Below are positions 7,910 to 18,065 of a DNA stretch of 64,000 bases, in pieces (the stretch's first letter is position 1; the number at the start of each line of letters is the position of its first letter). Source of the stretch: a bacterium. GTDB taxonomy: Bacteria; Planctomycetota; Planctomycetia; Pirellulales; Pirellulaceae. The stretch is taken from contig JAUIGN010000006.1 of NCBI GenBank assembly GCA_030430075.1, forward strand, positions 1-64,000, written 5' to 3'. A model generated the notes under the pieces. The model ran no database searches and was not told where the DNA came from. It saw only the letters and a list, made by a program, of their open reading frames with translations. The position numbers were made by a program, and so were the translations under genes.

Positions 7910-9241
7910 TCAATACCGGTAATGCTCCGGCTTATACGGTCCGTCGATCGGCAGCCCGAGGTATTCCGCCTGCTTCGGCGTCAACTCGGTCAACTTGGCG
8001 CCGAGGTGGTCGAGGTGCAAGCGGGCAACCTCTTCATCCAGCGCCTTCGGGAGTGTGAAGACACCGACCTCATACTTGTCGTGGTTCTGCCAGAGCTCGA
8101 TCTGAGCCAACACCTGGTTCGTGAATGAATTGCTCATCACGAACGACGGATGACCGGTCGCACAGCCGAGGTTAACCAACCGCCCTTGAGCCAGCAGCAA
8201 GATCGAATGGCCGTCCGGGAAGGTGTAGCGGTCGACGGGACCACCGATCTCCTGGTCGTCCTTGATCCGTTCGCACTGGATCGTCTTGCTTTCCGTCAGG
8301 TAGGCGACGTCGATTTCGATGTCGAAATGCCCGATGTTGCAAACGATCGCATCGTCGCGCATCTTCTCCATGTGTTCGCCGCGGATGACATCGCAGCACC
8401 CCGTGGTCGTCACGAAGATGTGACCCTGGGCTGCGGCATCTTCCATCGTGACAACTTCGTATCCTTCCATGGCCGCCTGGAGCGCATTGATCGGATCAAT
8501 CTCGGTTACAAGCACACGCGCCCCGAGCCCGTCCAAGGACTCGGCACATCCCTTGCCGACGTCGCCGAATCCACAGACCACCACCGTCTTGCCGGCAACC
8601 ATCACGTCCGTGGCACGCTTGATTCCATCCGCCAGCGACTCGCGGCAACCGTACTTGTTGTCGAATTTGCTCTTCGTCACCGAGTCATTCACGTTGATCA
8701 CGGGAACCCGCAGTTCGTTGTTGGAGAGCATTCGCTCGACGGCGTGGATCCCGGTCGTCGTCTCCTCGCTGATCCCGCGGATGTCGCCGAGCAGTTCGGG
8801 GAACCGCTTGTGCACAATCGACGTCAGGTCGCCGCCGTCGTCCAGGATCATGTTGAGCGGCTTGCCATCTGGGAAGACGAGCGTCTGTTCGATGCACCAC
8901 TCGTATTCCTCTTCCGTCTCGCCTTTCCAGGCGTAAACAGGGATCCCCGCCTTGGCCATTGCGGCGGCCGCATGGTCTTGCGTGGAGAAAATGTTGCAAC
9001 TACTCCAGCTCACTTCCGCGCCGAGCTCAATCAGGGTTTCCATGAGGACGGCGGTCTGGATCGTCATGTGCAGGCAACCGGCGATACGGGCACCGGCGAG
9101 CGGCTTGCTGGCACCGTATTTTTTCCGCAAAGCCATCAGGCCGGGCATTTCATTTTCGGCCAGCATGATCTCCCTGCGGCCGAGCTCAGCGAGTCCCAAA
9201 TCCTTGACTTTGTGGGGTAACTTCTGTTCAACCTGCGACAC
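7910..9241 (-). CDS. ahcY: S-adenosylhomocysteine hydrolase, 443 aa
   Basis: This enzyme reversibly splits S-adenosylhomocysteine to adenosine and homocysteine, clearing the product inhibitor of methyltransferases. It is cytoplasmic and NAD-dependent. The GTG at 9241 has AAGGAG 7 bases upstream and gives the family N-terminus; the longer frame upstream is non-homologous. Visible are the substrate domain ([29 protein letters not shown]), DDGGD, the NAD-binding [13 protein letters not shown], and the C-terminal PYKPEHYRY in which the Lys and Tyr reach the neighbouring subunit's NAD. Length is normal for the family. The gene is monocistronic, with its own terminator. No SAH riboswitch was recognised upstream. 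Confidence 0.97.
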   Translation of the reverse strand: MSQVEQKLPHKVKDLGLAELGRREIMLAENEMPGLMALRKKYGASKPLAGARIAGCLHMTIQTAVLMETLIELGAEVSWSSCNIFSTQDHAAAAMAKAGIPVYAWKGETEEEYEWCIEQTLVFPDGKPLNMILDDGGDLTSIVHKRFPELLGDIRGISEETTTGIHAVERMLSNNELRVPVINVNDSVTKSKFDNKYGCRESLADGIKRATDVMVAGKTVVVCGFGDVGKGCAESLDGLGARVLVTEIDPINALQAAMEGYEVVTMEDAAAQGHIFVTTTGCCDVIRGEHMEKMRDDAIVCNIGHFDIEIDVAYLTESKTIQCERIKDDQEIGGPVDRYTFPDGHSILLLAQGRLVNLGCATGHPSFVMSNSFTNQVLAQIELWQNHDKYEVGVFTLPKALDEEVARLHLDHLGAKLTELTPKQAEYLGLPIDGPYKPEHYRY

Positions 9242-9498
9242 GTTTGCTCTCCTTGTTGGGCGGCAACTGGACGTATGGGCGAGCTCCCGGGATGCTCCAC
9301 TCGGGGCTCGGCGGGGCGACACGGCCATCAGTGCTTGTCGTCTCCACGATTCATTCTGTTGCCATAATAGGTCGAACCCCCTCGCACCGACAACCCGTGC
9401 GACGCCCCAACTTCCCACGTTTTACAGACTTGTGAGGTCGCCGACTGGGGCAGGGGACGGTGGTTGGCCCCATGCCGGGATGGCGGCCAGCGGTCGCG

Positions 9499-10170
9499 TC
9501 AAGCGTTTTCGTGTGCTTGAGCGAACGCCTTCTTGGCAGACGTGCAGAAGGCACGAACCAGCAAGACATCCTTCGAGCCGGGTGCCGATTCGACACCGCT
9601 GGCCACGTCGACCGCATCGGGGTGCGCCGTCCCGATGGCGTCCGCCACGTTGAACGGAGTCAGCCCGCCGGCCAGGACCAGCGGCGTCTCCCCCAGGATC
9701 GCTCGGTTCTCCGCCACGGCCGTCCAGTCAATCGCCTGACCCGTGCCGCCGTATTCGCCCGGTTGGTGCGCATCGAGCAACACGGCGGCCGGCGGTCGTC
9801 CCAGCGCGCGGCAGGCTTCCAGGTAGGCAATGATGGGCGTGAAACCTTCCGGTCCGCAGCGGAAGGCCCGAATTACGTTCGTCGACGCCACCCCGGCCAA
9901 CGCTTCCGGCGGCTCATCGCCATGGAGTTGCACGTAGTCGAGCTGCAGGCGCGAGGCAATCTCGTCGACTTCCGCTATCGGCAGGTTGACGAATACGCCG
10001 ACTTTGGCCACCGAGTGCGGCACTGCTTGGACGACCTGAACGGCCGCCTCCGGGTCGACATAACGTGTGCTCTTGGCATAGAAATTCAGCCCGATCGCGT
10101 CGGCACCCGCCAGCGAAGCATATCGCGCATCCTTTACGGACGTAATGCCGCAAATCTTTATCTGAAACAA
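9499..10170 (-). CDS. trpF: Phosphoribosylanthranilate isomerase, 223 aa
   Basis: It catalyses the third step of tryptophan synthesis, the Amadori rearrangement of phosphoribosylanthranilate. It is a cytoplasmic TIM barrel. Motifs in order are KICGIT with the catalytic Cys near residue 7, GLNFY, VQLHGDE, LLDAHQPGEYGGTG with the catalytic Asp, LAGGLTPFNV, and VDVASGVE followed by GSKD. The proposed start is TTG 10170, giving MFQIKICGIT as in the family; no ATG fits and the ribosome site is weak, so the start is less certain than the gene. No other trp genes are nearby. It is divergent from the ExeA-like gene, with about 290 bases between. Confidence 0.93.
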   Translation of the reverse strand: MFQIKICGITSVKDARYASLAGADAIGLNFYAKSTRYVDPEAAVQVVQAVPHSVAKVGVFVNLPIAEVDEIASRLQLDYVQLHGDEPPEALAGVASTNVIRAFRCGPEGFTPIIAYLEACRALGRPPAAVLLDAHQPGEYGGTGQAIDWTAVAENRAILGETPLVLAGGLTPFNVADAIGTAHPDAVDVASGVESAPGSKDVLLVRAFCTSAKKAFAQAHENA

Positions 10171-10461
10171 GATTACGTTCCGAGTGCGGGCGGGAATGGA
10201 CGAGCAGCGAGGTGCGGCGAGAGGCAACCTTCCATTATAGGAGCCAATCAACAATTGTCTGCACGCGGCGAACGCGACGATCCGGATATTAACCAGCAGC
10301 CGACGGTTATCGACCGCCATTTCCGGCGATTCCAAATATCAGGGCGCTCCGGCTTAAGTCGCATGGTTGACTTTGCCGATTTCAACGAAGAGTCGGGTTG
10401 TGCCGCCCTCCCTAATCCATTGCCGCTTGTAGACAACATTTATCAGCCAAGGACCAGGTCC

Positions 10462-12648
10462 ATGTACGAATCTTTCTTTGACCTCTCCTCTCGACCCTTC
10501 CCCGCCGCCCCCGTGGTGGAACAGTACTTTCCGACAGCCGTCGTCGAGCAAGCGCGGCAAACGCTGATCCGCATCGTTGACCGCGCCGAAGGGCCCGGTT
10601 TGGTCATCGGTCAGCCCGGCCTGGGAAAGACGCTGCTGCTCCGCATGCTGGACCATCACTTCCAGAACATCTTTCATTGCATCCACCTGGCCAGCGCGGC
10701 GATCGAAAGCCGTAAGGACCTGTTGCAAAACGTGCTGTTTGAACTCAACCTGCCCTACCGCGACATGGAAGAGGGTGAACTGCGTCTCTCGCTGCTCGAC
10801 TTCCTGCGTCCCAGCGAAAGTTGCCCGCATGGCGTGCTGTTGCTGGTCGACGAAGCGCACACGCTGCCGCTCCAGCTCTTGGACGAAATCCGCATGATCA
10901 CCAACCTGGTCCGCGACGGCCAACCTCGTGTCCGACTCGTGTTGGCCGGTGACAACCAATTGGACGATGTCTTTGCCGACCCGCGGCTCGACTCCTTCAA
11001 CCAACGCATCGCGGCCCGCTGTTACCTGGAGCCGTTGAACCAAGAGCAGACGGGTGAGTACATCGCGGCACAAGTCACCACCAGCGGCGGCGATCCCGCA
11101 CGGATCTTCACACCGGATGCCTTGGTGGCGGTGTACCGAGCATCCGGCGGCATTCCACGCCTGGTCAACCAGGTCTGCGACCACGCCCTGGTCATGGCCA
11201 GTCTGGGAGGCTACCACCAGTTGGATGCCGCCGGCATCGAGGAGGCCTGGTCGGACTTGCAGCAACTTCCGGGACCATGGACCGACTCGCCTGCTGCAAC
11301 CAGCTCGAACGGCGACTCGATCGTCGAGTTTGGTTCGCTGGACCAGGACGAGCCACAGGCCGCGCCGGCGGAGGACCACCGGCCGGAGCCGGCCGTGGAC
11401 GCGTCGGCGTTGCTTGGGGATGCCGCGCCGGCCGAAGCAACCGGCCGACCAGCGAATGACGGCGAGTGTGAGCAAATTGAAACGTCGTCCACATCCGGTC
11501 TCTGCGAAGTCGCCAATCCGAGCGACAACGCTGCGGATCCCGCGGACACGTCGGATGGGCACGCCGATGTGCCGCTCCAGGCGAACGAATCGGTGACCGC
11601 AGAAGCAGACGCCGGGCAGCCTGAGCCAACACCGAACGAATACTACACCGAGAGCGTGGTTCAGGTGGGTTGGGTCCCCGACGCGGCAGCCACGGTCGAT
11701 CCTGCGGCGAACCCCCCGGCAACATCGGGAGTTGACGAGCACACCATTCAAGCGACACTGGCGGATGTTACGGCCGAGCCGCAGGGCGAGCAACCGGCCG
11801 AGCCTGGTTGCGGAGCCGATGCGGCGATCGAACCAGAATTCGCCGATCCGTTTGGCCACGATTTTGACGAGGAAGAGTTGGTCGTCGATCGGTACGCCGT
11901 GCGGGCGGCCAGTGTTTTCGCCGGCTTCCCGAAAGTCGAGAGTGAAGAAGGCAGGGCCTTGGCCGCACTGATCGACCAGCAACCGTCACCCCAGCTTTCT
12001 GTCGTCGACGCAAATTCGATGCAAGAAGATGAGCAGCCGGGTGGCGACGAAGATGCCGAGGTCCAGGCGACCGCAGCGGATTCCATTGAACAACATCGCG
12101 CGTCTGACACGCCCGCTACGATGAAGGACACGTCACCGGCCACCGGTGCGGTGCGTGGGCTGGCCGAGGAAGCTGAGGCCGCTGGCCTGGCGACCAACGT
12201 CTTCGATACCGGTTCGCTTTCGGATTGGTTGTTTGATTCCGAAGCGCCGGGGGTCGTGATCAGCGGCGACGGGCCGGACGACGGGGCAGCGACCGTCGGC
12301 GATCAGCCGGCAGCAGCGGGGCACGTTGCCAAAAACGGCGTCACCGAGCAGTCCACCGCGCCGCTGGCCAACCCCGCAGCACTCGACGGCGATGCAGACG
12401 CGGTTGCCGAGCCCGACGCTGTCGAAGAGGGACTGCCGGAAGCGGCGCCGGCCGCCGGCGCGTATGCCGCCGCCGAACCGCAGACCCCTTTCCTGCAGAT
12501 GCACGAAGGCCCGGCCTGCACCGATGACCGGGACATGATCGTCGTCGACGAGGATCGGAACGAGGGTGTGTTTCTGACCCAGTCCGGAGACGACCTGGCG
12601 CGTCGCGTCGAGTATCAGCAGTTGTTTTCGCAATTGCGCGAAGGTTGA
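10462..12648 (+). CDS. ExeA/GspA-like AAA ATPase with long acidic C-terminal tail, 728 aa
   Basis: Residues 1-270 are an AAA+ ATPase of the ExeA/GspA type. The start MYESFFDLSSRPF is the family N-terminus, Walker A is GQPGLGKT (50-57), Walker B GVLLLVDEAH (124-133), followed by an R-finger region and the SGGIPRLVNQVCDHAL sensor segment. The ATG at 10462 has AAGGA 8 bases upstream; the open frame extends further upstream but is antisense to trpF there. Residues 280-728 are Ala/Glu/Asp/Pro-rich with little predicted structure and no transmembrane segment. Family members energise assembly of secretion or polysaccharide systems in the envelope. Here no secretion genes are adjacent, so the role of both parts is open. 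Confidence 0.9.
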   Translation: MYESFFDLSSRPFPAAPVVEQYFPTAVVEQARQTLIRIVDRAEGPGLVIGQPGLGKTLLLRMLDHHFQNIFHCIHLASAAIESRKDLLQNVLFELNLPYRDMEEGELRLSLLDFLRPSESCPHGVLLLVDEAHTLPLQLLDEIRMITNLVRDGQPRVRLVLAGDNQLDDVFADPRLDSFNQRIAARCYLEPLNQEQTGEYIAAQVTTSGGDPARIFTPDALVAVYRASGGIPRLVNQVCDHALVMASLGGYHQLDAAGIEEAWSDLQQLPGPWTDSPAATSSNGDSIVEFGSLDQDEPQAAPAEDHRPEPAVDASALLGDAAPAEATGRPANDGECEQIETSSTSGLCEVANPSDNAADPADTSDGHADVPLQANESVTAEADAGQPEPTPNEYYTESVVQVGWVPDAAATVDPAANPPATSGVDEHTIQATLADVTAEPQGEQPAEPGCGADAAIEPEFADPFGHDFDEEELVVDRYAVRAASVFAGFPKVESEEGRALAALIDQQPSPQLSVVDANSMQEDEQPGGDEDAEVQATAADSIEQHRASDTPATMKDTSPATGAVRGLAEEAEAAGLATNVFDTGSLSDWLFDSEAPGVVISGDGPDDGAATVGDQPAAAGHVAKNGVTEQSTAPLANPAALDGDADAVAEPDAVEEGLPEAAPAAGAYAAAEPQTPFLQMHEGPACTDDRDMIVVDEDRNEGVFLTQSGDDLARRVEYQQLFSQLREG

Positions 12649-12759
12649 TCGAATTGATGGGTGGAGCCCCTGATGCCGTGTGCGATCATCTCCAGTCGCA
12701 CACGGCGCAAGGGGCCGCTGCTGCTTGACGTATTCCCGTACTTTCGGAATCCGCATTTC

Positions 12760-12785
12760 CGTAGGTCATGCTCTGCGTGACATTC
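12760..12785 (+). repeat. Short hairpin repeat gamma, copy 1
   Basis: GTAGGTCATGC, a short loop and GCGTGACATTC form an imperfect hairpin. The same element is at 21747 with GCATGACGTTC as the second arm. Both copies are preceded by GCATTCC or GCATTTCC. Confidence 0.6.
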
Positions 12786-12810
12786 CGTGCTGATGTGATC
12801 CAATTGCGAA

Positions 12811-12915
12811 GGTACTGGCGTTGGCCCACGGTTCCATTGACCGCCGAGCAAACACGACGCCAACGCGTTCCAGCTGAGATGCGCGGCGCCTTGGTTAGGA
12901 TCACCACAAACGGCT
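12811..12915 (+). repeat. Interspersed repeat beta, copy 2
   Basis: The stretch from TGGCGTTGGCCCACGGTTCC to the CACAAACGG near 12905 aligns with the beta family. Read as protein it gives VPLTAEQTRRQRVPAEMRGA and then a stop. No alpha copy follows. It lies between the ExeA-like gene and the epimerase gene. Confidence 0.75.
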
Positions 12916-12976
12916 AAGAAACAGCGGCATGCGCTGGATTGATATTCGTCTCGTAGGACTCGAAAAAGGCGTCACC

Positions 12977-13909
12977 ATGCCAACATCTCTTGTCACAGGC
13001 GGGGCCGGCTTTATCGGTTCGCACATCGTGGACGCCCTCCTGGAACGGGGAGACACGGTACGCATCCTGGACAACTTCTGCACCGGCTTTCGCGCCAACG
13101 TGGCCGCGGATGCCGAACTGGTCGAAGCAGATCTGTGCGACGCCGGTGCCGTGGCCCGTGCACTGAAGGGGGTCGACGTGGTCTACCACCAGGGCGCGTT
13201 GGCCTCGGTCCCACTCAGCATCGAACGTCCGTTGGACACACATGCGGCATGCGTGACGGGAACCCTGACGTTGCTCGATCAAGCCGTGCGGCAAGGTGTA
13301 CGGCGCGTCGTCTATGCCGCCTCGAGTGCCGCGTACGGTGACCGGCCTTTTTCCGCGAAGCGAGAGACCGATCTGCCGATGATCTTGTCATCGTATGCGG
13401 CTGCGAAGCTGGCCGGCGAACTTTACTGCCAGGCGTTTTATCACACGCACGGGTTGGAAACGGTTTGCCTCCGTTACTTCAATGTCTTCGGGCCGCGCCA
13501 GGATCCCGGCAGCCCGTACTCGGCCGTGATCCCCCTTTTCTTGACCGCCATGCTGTCCGGCAAGTCGCCGACGGTCTTCGGCGACGGCCTGCAGTCGCGC
13601 GACTTCACCTTCGTCAAGAACATTGTGCACGGAAACTTGCTGGCCGCCGAGGTGGAAGCGGCTGCGGGCCGCACATTCAACATCGCCGATGGCCGGCAAA
13701 CGAATCTGCTCCACTTGATTCGCCTGCTGAACGAATTGCTGGCGACGGATGTGGTGCCGCAGCACGAGCCGCCTCGGCCGGGCGACGTCCGCGAAAGTCT
13801 GGCCGACATCACACAAGCCCGCTCGGTGCTGGGGTACGAACCCCAGGTCGACTTCGAGACCGGGCTGCGGCAATCGATCGACTATTACCGCTCGATCGCC
13901 TCGCAGTAG
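12977..13909 (+). CDS. NAD-dependent sugar-nucleotide epimerase (GalE/WbpP-like), 310 aa
   Basis: This is an extended short-chain dehydrogenase likely to act on UDP-hexose or UDP-N-acetylhexosamine in cell-surface glycan synthesis. GGAGFIG (8-14) binds NAD; ASSAAYG (115-121) supplies the catalytic Ser; Y140 and K144 of SYAAAK complete the triad. RYFNVFGPRQDP and QSRDFTFVKNIV are typical of UDP-GlcNAc 4-epimerases of the WbpP type. The ATG at 12977 is chosen for the AAAAGG site and family N-terminus over the ATG at 12929. Its last 25 bases overlap the convergent MFS gene. Substrate identity is inferred. Confidence 0.88.
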   Translation: MPTSLVTGGAGFIGSHIVDALLERGDTVRILDNFCTGFRANVAADAELVEADLCDAGAVARALKGVDVVYHQGALASVPLSIERPLDTHAACVTGTLTLLDQAVRQGVRRVVYAASSAAYGDRPFSAKRETDLPMILSSYAAAKLAGELYCQAFYHTHGLETVCLRYFNVFGPRQDPGSPYSAVIPLFLTAMLSGKSPTVFGDGLQSRDFTFVKNIVHGNLLAAEVEAAAGRTFNIADGRQTNLLHLIRLLNELLATDVVPQHEPPRPGDVRESLADITQARSVLGYEPQVDFETGLRQSIDYYRSIASQ

Positions 13910-15210
13910 TCGGCGTGAACCGCGACCTCCGTTTCGGCGGCAACCGCGACCTGCGGCGATCGCTCGGCGATCTGTTTGGCCCGGCGGGGCGCGCGACGCG
14001 AGACGGCAGGGCGTGCCGCGAGCGGCGACCGGATCCAGTAGGTCAACGCAATCAAGGCCACGATGGTCGCTACGCTAGAAAACATCACTGGGTAGGCTGG
14101 TAATTCGAACTTCCGGGCCACGTGGAGCAGGCCACCCACCGCCGGTGCTCCAACCAGCGCTCCCACGTCGAACATGCCCAGCATGAGCGTCGTTCCCAGG
14201 CCGCGGTAACGCTCCGGGAAAGCCGTGCTGCCGCCGGCGACCACGGAGGGAAACAATAGCGCATGGGCGACGCCCGCCACGCTCCCGGGGATCATTAGCT
14301 GCCAGGTCGAGCGGACCGTCAGGTAGAGCAACATGCTGGTGGCCAGCGCGCCAAGGCCCCACATCACCCAGAAACGGTTACCCCGCAGGGCGAGCTGCCG
14401 CCGCGACAACATCCGCACCACAAACGCGGTCGTGGCATACGTCGCGAAGAAAACCCCGATCTGGGAGACTCCGATCTCCGCGGCGTAGGTGCGGAGAAAG
14501 GTATTCGGTAGCGAAACCCCGGCGCCCACTGCCGTCGCGACCAGCAGGATGACCCCAGGATGGTAACGGCGCATCAATGCGAAGAGGTTCGGCGAGCGTC
14601 TGATGGCCGGCACCTTCTGCCCCCGCGTGGCACCCCAGGCCGCCACAAAGGCGATGCCCACCAATGCGCCGGCAACCAGGAAGAGACGATTGAGCTGGAA
14701 ACGTTCCAGTTGGTCTCCGTAACAGATCCAGTCCGCCAGCTGCGGGCCGACCAGGACGCCAATGAAGCCCGAGGTCCCCAGGGTACCGATGATTTCAGCC
14801 ATCCGTTCCGGGGGCACGCGGCGGGAAATGTAGGTTATCGAAGCCCCGAAAATTCCCGCCACGCTGGTCTGCATGAGGATCCGCAGCCCAAAAATCGCCG
14901 GGCCGCCGGCCGATTGCACCAGGCAATGCGCCAACAAACTGAGCCCCAGGAACGCCAGGGACCAGAGCCAGATCGTGCGGGCTCCCAGCCGATCAATGCC
15001 AATTCCCTGGGCGCAGCGCATGACGAGACTGCCCACCATCCCCACACCAACAATCAGCCCCAGCCGCCCTTCGGCACCGCCCAGATGGGTCACGAAGTCC
15101 GCGTAGCGGACGAGGATGCTCAGGGCGATCATGGTCAGGGCGTTCGCCAGATAGGCCAACCAAAAAACCTGGCCGTAAACGCGCTGTGATGGGGGTTCCG
15201 GCGCGGACAT
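13885..15210 (-). CDS. Major facilitator superfamily transporter, 441 aa
   Basis: This is an inner-membrane permease with about twelve hydrophobic segments in two halves. Visible are FWLAYLANALTMIALSILV near the N-terminus, the loop motif between helices 2 and 3 (GIDRLGARTIWLWSL), and a second half with a central charged loop (TRGQKVPAIRRSPN) around 215. The terminal region is basic (RRAPRRAKQ). Substrate cannot be told; the relatives with this pattern include drug and sugar efflux proteins. It is convergent with, and overlaps by 25 bases, the epimerase gene. Confidence 0.88.
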   Translation of the reverse strand: MSAPEPPSQRVYGQVFWLAYLANALTMIALSILVRYADFVTHLGGAEGRLGLIVGVGMVGSLVMRCAQGIGIDRLGARTIWLWSLAFLGLSLLAHCLVQSAGGPAIFGLRILMQTSVAGIFGASITYISRRVPPERMAEIIGTLGTSGFIGVLVGPQLADWICYGDQLERFQLNRLFLVAGALVGIAFVAAWGATRGQKVPAIRRSPNLFALMRRYHPGVILLVATAVGAGVSLPNTFLRTYAAEIGVSQIGVFFATYATTAFVVRMLSRRQLALRGNRFWVMWGLGALATSMLLYLTVRSTWQLMIPGSVAGVAHALLFPSVVAGGSTAFPERYRGLGTTLMLGMFDVGALVGAPAVGGLLHVARKFELPAYPVMFSSVATIVALIALTYWIRSPLAARPAVSRRAPRRAKQIAERSPQVAVAAETEVAVHADYCEAIER

Positions 15211-15388
15211 GCGTGACTTTGCGGGTGGGGGGAATCAAAACATCTGGAGGAGGGCGGCCCAATTATACCGCAGCCGCAAACCGATCGTGAAGGGCCGCAG
15301 CGCCCCGCCGTGATGGCGTGAAACACGTGGTACACTTGTGTCTCTGGGACACCCTCCCTGGCCAAAGGTTCATTCCGCCCGACTGCTT

Positions 15389-16135
15389 GTGAACAACCCA
15401 CCCCGCACACTGGTCGTTGTCGCCACGTACAACGAAATTGAGAATCTCCCCCGGCTGGTCGACCAGATTTTCGAGCACGCCGCGGACGTGGATATCCTCG
15501 TGATTGACGACAACAGTCCCGACGGGACGGGCCGCTGGTGCGATGATCGGGCAGCCGAGGACGATCGTCTGCGCTGTTTGCACCGCCCCGGGAAACTGGG
15601 GCTGGGCACGGCGACGCTGGCCGGCTTCCGGGCGGCCATCGAGCAGGATTACGACTTCGTCCTCACCATGGATGCGGATTTCAGTCACAACCCCAGGTAT
15701 TTGCCGTCAATGCGCGAGCGGATCGGGGTCGAGCCGGAGACGGGCGATCTGCCGACCGACGTTGTGATCGGTTCACGCTATGTCGCCGGCGGAGGCATCG
15801 ACGGCTGGCCCTGGCACCGGCGGATTATGAGCCGGATGGTTAACACCTACGCCAAGCTCTTGCTGGGGCTTTCCGTCGGCGATTGCAGCGGCGCATTCCG
15901 CTGCTACCGATGTGCAACCCTTGCCCAGTTGGATTTCGCTACAATCCGCTCGCGCGGTTATTCCTACCTGGAAGAAATCCTCTGGCTGCTCAAACGCCGC
16001 GGGGCCCGTTTCGAAGAAGTGCCGATCGTGTTTGTGGACCGGGTGCTGGGGCAGACCAAGATCAACTGGCGCGAAGCGGTCATGGCCATCATGATCATCG
16101 GCGGGCTGGGCGTGCGCGGTCTGTTGGGTATGTGA
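15389..16135 (+). CDS. Polyprenol-phosphate mannose synthase-like glycosyltransferase (GT2), 248 aa
   Basis: This is a GT-A fold family-2 glycosyltransferase resembling dolichol-phosphate mannosyltransferase (DPM1), which transfers a sugar from a nucleotide donor to polyprenyl phosphate. Motifs are VVVATYNEIENL (about 8-19), LVIDDNSPDGTG (about 36-47), LTMDADFSHNP with the metal-binding DAD (about 91-101), GSRYVAGGGIDGWP (about 128-141) and RSRGYSYLEEILW. A short hydrophobic tail (VMAIMIIGGLGVRGLLGM) may touch the membrane. The GTG at 15389 gives a good fit; a GTG at 15338 is in frame, and neither has a clear ribosome site. Neighbouring genes are unrelated. Confidence 0.9.
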   Translation: MNNPPRTLVVVATYNEIENLPRLVDQIFEHAADVDILVIDDNSPDGTGRWCDDRAAEDDRLRCLHRPGKLGLGTATLAGFRAAIEQDYDFVLTMDADFSHNPRYLPSMRERIGVEPETGDLPTDVVIGSRYVAGGGIDGWPWHRRIMSRMVNTYAKLLLGLSVGDCSGAFRCYRCATLAQLDFATIRSRGYSYLEEILWLLKRRGARFEEVPIVFVDRVLGQTKINWREAVMAIMIIGGLGVRGLLGM

Positions 16136-16171
16136 GTTGGCGGTTCCAATCGGATTCACCAACCGCGCCGG

Positions 16172-17641
16172 TCACGCCACGACTTCACGGATGACGTGAC
16201 CGTGCACGTCGGTCAATCGGCGTTCGAGGCCGTTGTGGTAAAAGGTCAAGCGCGTGTGGTCGAGCCCCAACAGGTGCAGGATCGTGGCGTGAAAATCGTG
16301 GACGGTCGCCACGTTCTCGACAGCCTCGTAGCCGAACTCGTCGGTCGCTCCATGCGTGAACGGGGCCTTCACACCAGCTCCCGCTAACCAGACCGTGAAG
16401 CCGTTGGGATTGTGATCGCGGCCGGACGCGCCTTTCTGAAACGTGGGCATGCGTCCAAATTCCGTGCACCACACGACCAGCGTCTCCTCCAAGAGCCCCC
16501 GCTGTTTGAGATCTTCCAGCAACGCCGCGACCGGCTGGTCGAGTACGGGGCCATGCTTGCTGTACTGCGGCTCCAGCGACTTGTGCCCGTCCCAGTTGCT
16601 GACACCCTCGCCCCCCGTCTGGTACGCGCCGTTGAACAATTGCACGAAGCGGACCCCCTTCTCGACCAGCCGACGCGCCAGGATGCAGTTCCGCGCGAAG
16701 GCCGCTTTGAGCCCGTTCTCCGGATCGTCGGCACCGTACAACTTCAACATCGATGCCGGTTCGTTTGCCAGGTCGCTGACCTCCGGCACGCTCAACTGCA
16801 TCCGCGCCGCCAGCTCGTAGCTGGAAACCCGCGCCGCCAGTTGAGTGTCGCCCGGATACCTTTCCAGGTGCGCTTCATTGAGCCTCTTGAGAAAGCCCAG
16901 CGTCGCCTGGTCGGTCTCGGCGGAAACGGAAGCGGGTCGAGCCAGGTTGCGAATCGGCCGCGAGGCATTGAAGTCGGTGCCCTGGAAGGCGGCCGGCAGG
17001 AAACCGGGGCCCCAGTTGTTGACACTGGACTGGGGTGTTCCACGAGGGTCGGGGATCGCCACGTAGGCCGGGAGCTCCTGCGATTCTGATCCGAGTGCGT
17101 ACGTGATCCACGCCCCGATGCTGGGGAAACCGTCGAGCGTGAAGCCGGTCGACATCACATTCTCGCCCGGACCGTGCGTATTGGTCTTGGTGGTCATCGA
17201 GTGGATAAAGCAGATGTCATCCGCCAGTTCGCCCAACCGGGGTACCAGCTCGGAGACCATCTTGCCCGATTCGCCGCGCGGCTTGAACTCCCATGGGCTG
17301 CGCGTCAAATTGCCCTGCTGGCCCTGGAAGGTGATCAGCTTGTCGCCGCCAGGCAACGGCTGACCATGACGTTCAATCAACGCCGGCTTGTAGTCGAAGG
17401 TATCCAGTTGGCTGCAGGCGCCGCTGCAAAACACCACGATCACATTCTTGGCTCGCGCGGCGGTCGGCGCCGGTCGGGCAGCATGCGGATGGCGCGGATC
17501 AATGACCGGGCGAATCGGCCCTTCGCCTGCGGCTCGCAACAGCCCGTCTTCGGCCAGCAACCGAGTCAAGGCGATACTACCCAAACCCGTGCCCAAGTGA
17601 CTGAGGAACGTGCGGCGGCCCAGCAAATTCGATTTCCACAT
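16172..17641 (-). CDS. DUF1501 secreted protein with Tat-like signal, 489 aa
   Basis: DUF1501 proteins belong to the alkaline-phosphatase/sulfatase superfamily by fold and are greatly expanded in planctomycetes; their substrate is unknown. The ATG at 17641 gives [20 protein letters not shown], with twin arginines R9-R10 and a short hydrophobic core as in a Tat signal. GRDHNPNG and [10 protein letters not shown] near residues 385-405 are the characteristic C-terminal block, with [20 protein letters not shown] near residue 70. It lies downstream of the large PSD1 gene on the same strand, but repeats occupy the 540-base gap. Usual pairing of DUF1501 with PSD1 genes suggests joint function in the periplasm or at the surface. 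Confidence 0.9.
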   Translation of the reverse strand: MWKSNLLGRRTFLSHLGTGLGSIALTRLLAEDGLLRAAGEGPIRPVIDPRHPHAARPAPTAARAKNVIVVFCSGACSQLDTFDYKPALIERHGQPLPGGDKLITFQGQQGNLTRSPWEFKPRGESGKMVSELVPRLGELADDICFIHSMTTKTNTHGPGENVMSTGFTLDGFPSIGAWITYALGSESQELPAYVAIPDPRGTPQSSVNNWGPGFLPAAFQGTDFNASRPIRNLARPASVSAETDQATLGFLKRLNEAHLERYPGDTQLAARVSSYELAARMQLSVPEVSDLANEPASMLKLYGADDPENGLKAAFARNCILARRLVEKGVRFVQLFNGAYQTGGEGVSNWDGHKSLEPQYSKHGPVLDQPVAALLEDLKQRGLLEETLVVWCTEFGRMPTFQKGASGRDHNPNGFTVWLAGAGVKAPFTHGATDEFGYEAVENVATVHDFHATILHLLGLDHTRLTFYHNGLERRLTDVHGHVIREVVA

Positions 17642-17884
17642 GGCAAGTCGACTCGTTTCGTAACGCGAAGGTGACGGGTGGTGGATCATGGGTGACTGGT
17701 AAGACGTGACAGGTAACAGGTGAAACGTACCAAGTGCATGACAGCATGTGGTCCGGCAGTATGCAGGAACGTGTCATGGACAACGTCGCACACGACTCTC
17801 CCGCGGACCGGCGCAACGTTCACCGGGCGACCGGAATCTCGAAGTAACTCGGTTCTTCTCCCCGTTCCTTCAACGCGTCTATCC

Positions 17885-18045
17885 GGGATCATCCATCAGC
17901 CGTTGGGCGTTAGCCCCGGTTCCGTTGGTCGCAGAGCAAACCGGACGCTATCGTGGTCCCGCTGGGATGCGTGGTCCATGGGGTACGTTCACTGCGAATT
18001 GCTGTGCACCGGTAACTTGCACGGAAAGGTTCGTGGTACATGAAT
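17885..18045 (+). repeat. Interspersed repeat beta, copy 3
   Basis: One of the fullest copies. CATCAGCCGTTGGGCGTTAG starts at 17894 and the match runs to about 18043. Read as protein it contains ISRWALAPVPLVAEQ, GMRGPWGTFTANC and CTERFVVHE, then a stop at 18043-18045. Alpha copy B follows in the same orientation after about 25 bases. Confidence 0.85.
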
Positions 18046-18065
18046 GATCCGGGATCGCGGTCGAG

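Noticed and set aside
9242..9498. SAH or SAM riboswitch upstream of ahcY
   Set aside because: No recognisable riboswitch core was found by eye in this stretch; a covariance-model search would settle it.
10354..11982. 542-codon minus frame opposite the ExeA-like gene
   Set aside because: It is antisense to a gene with clear Walker motifs, and its sequence is Arg/Val-rich without family features.
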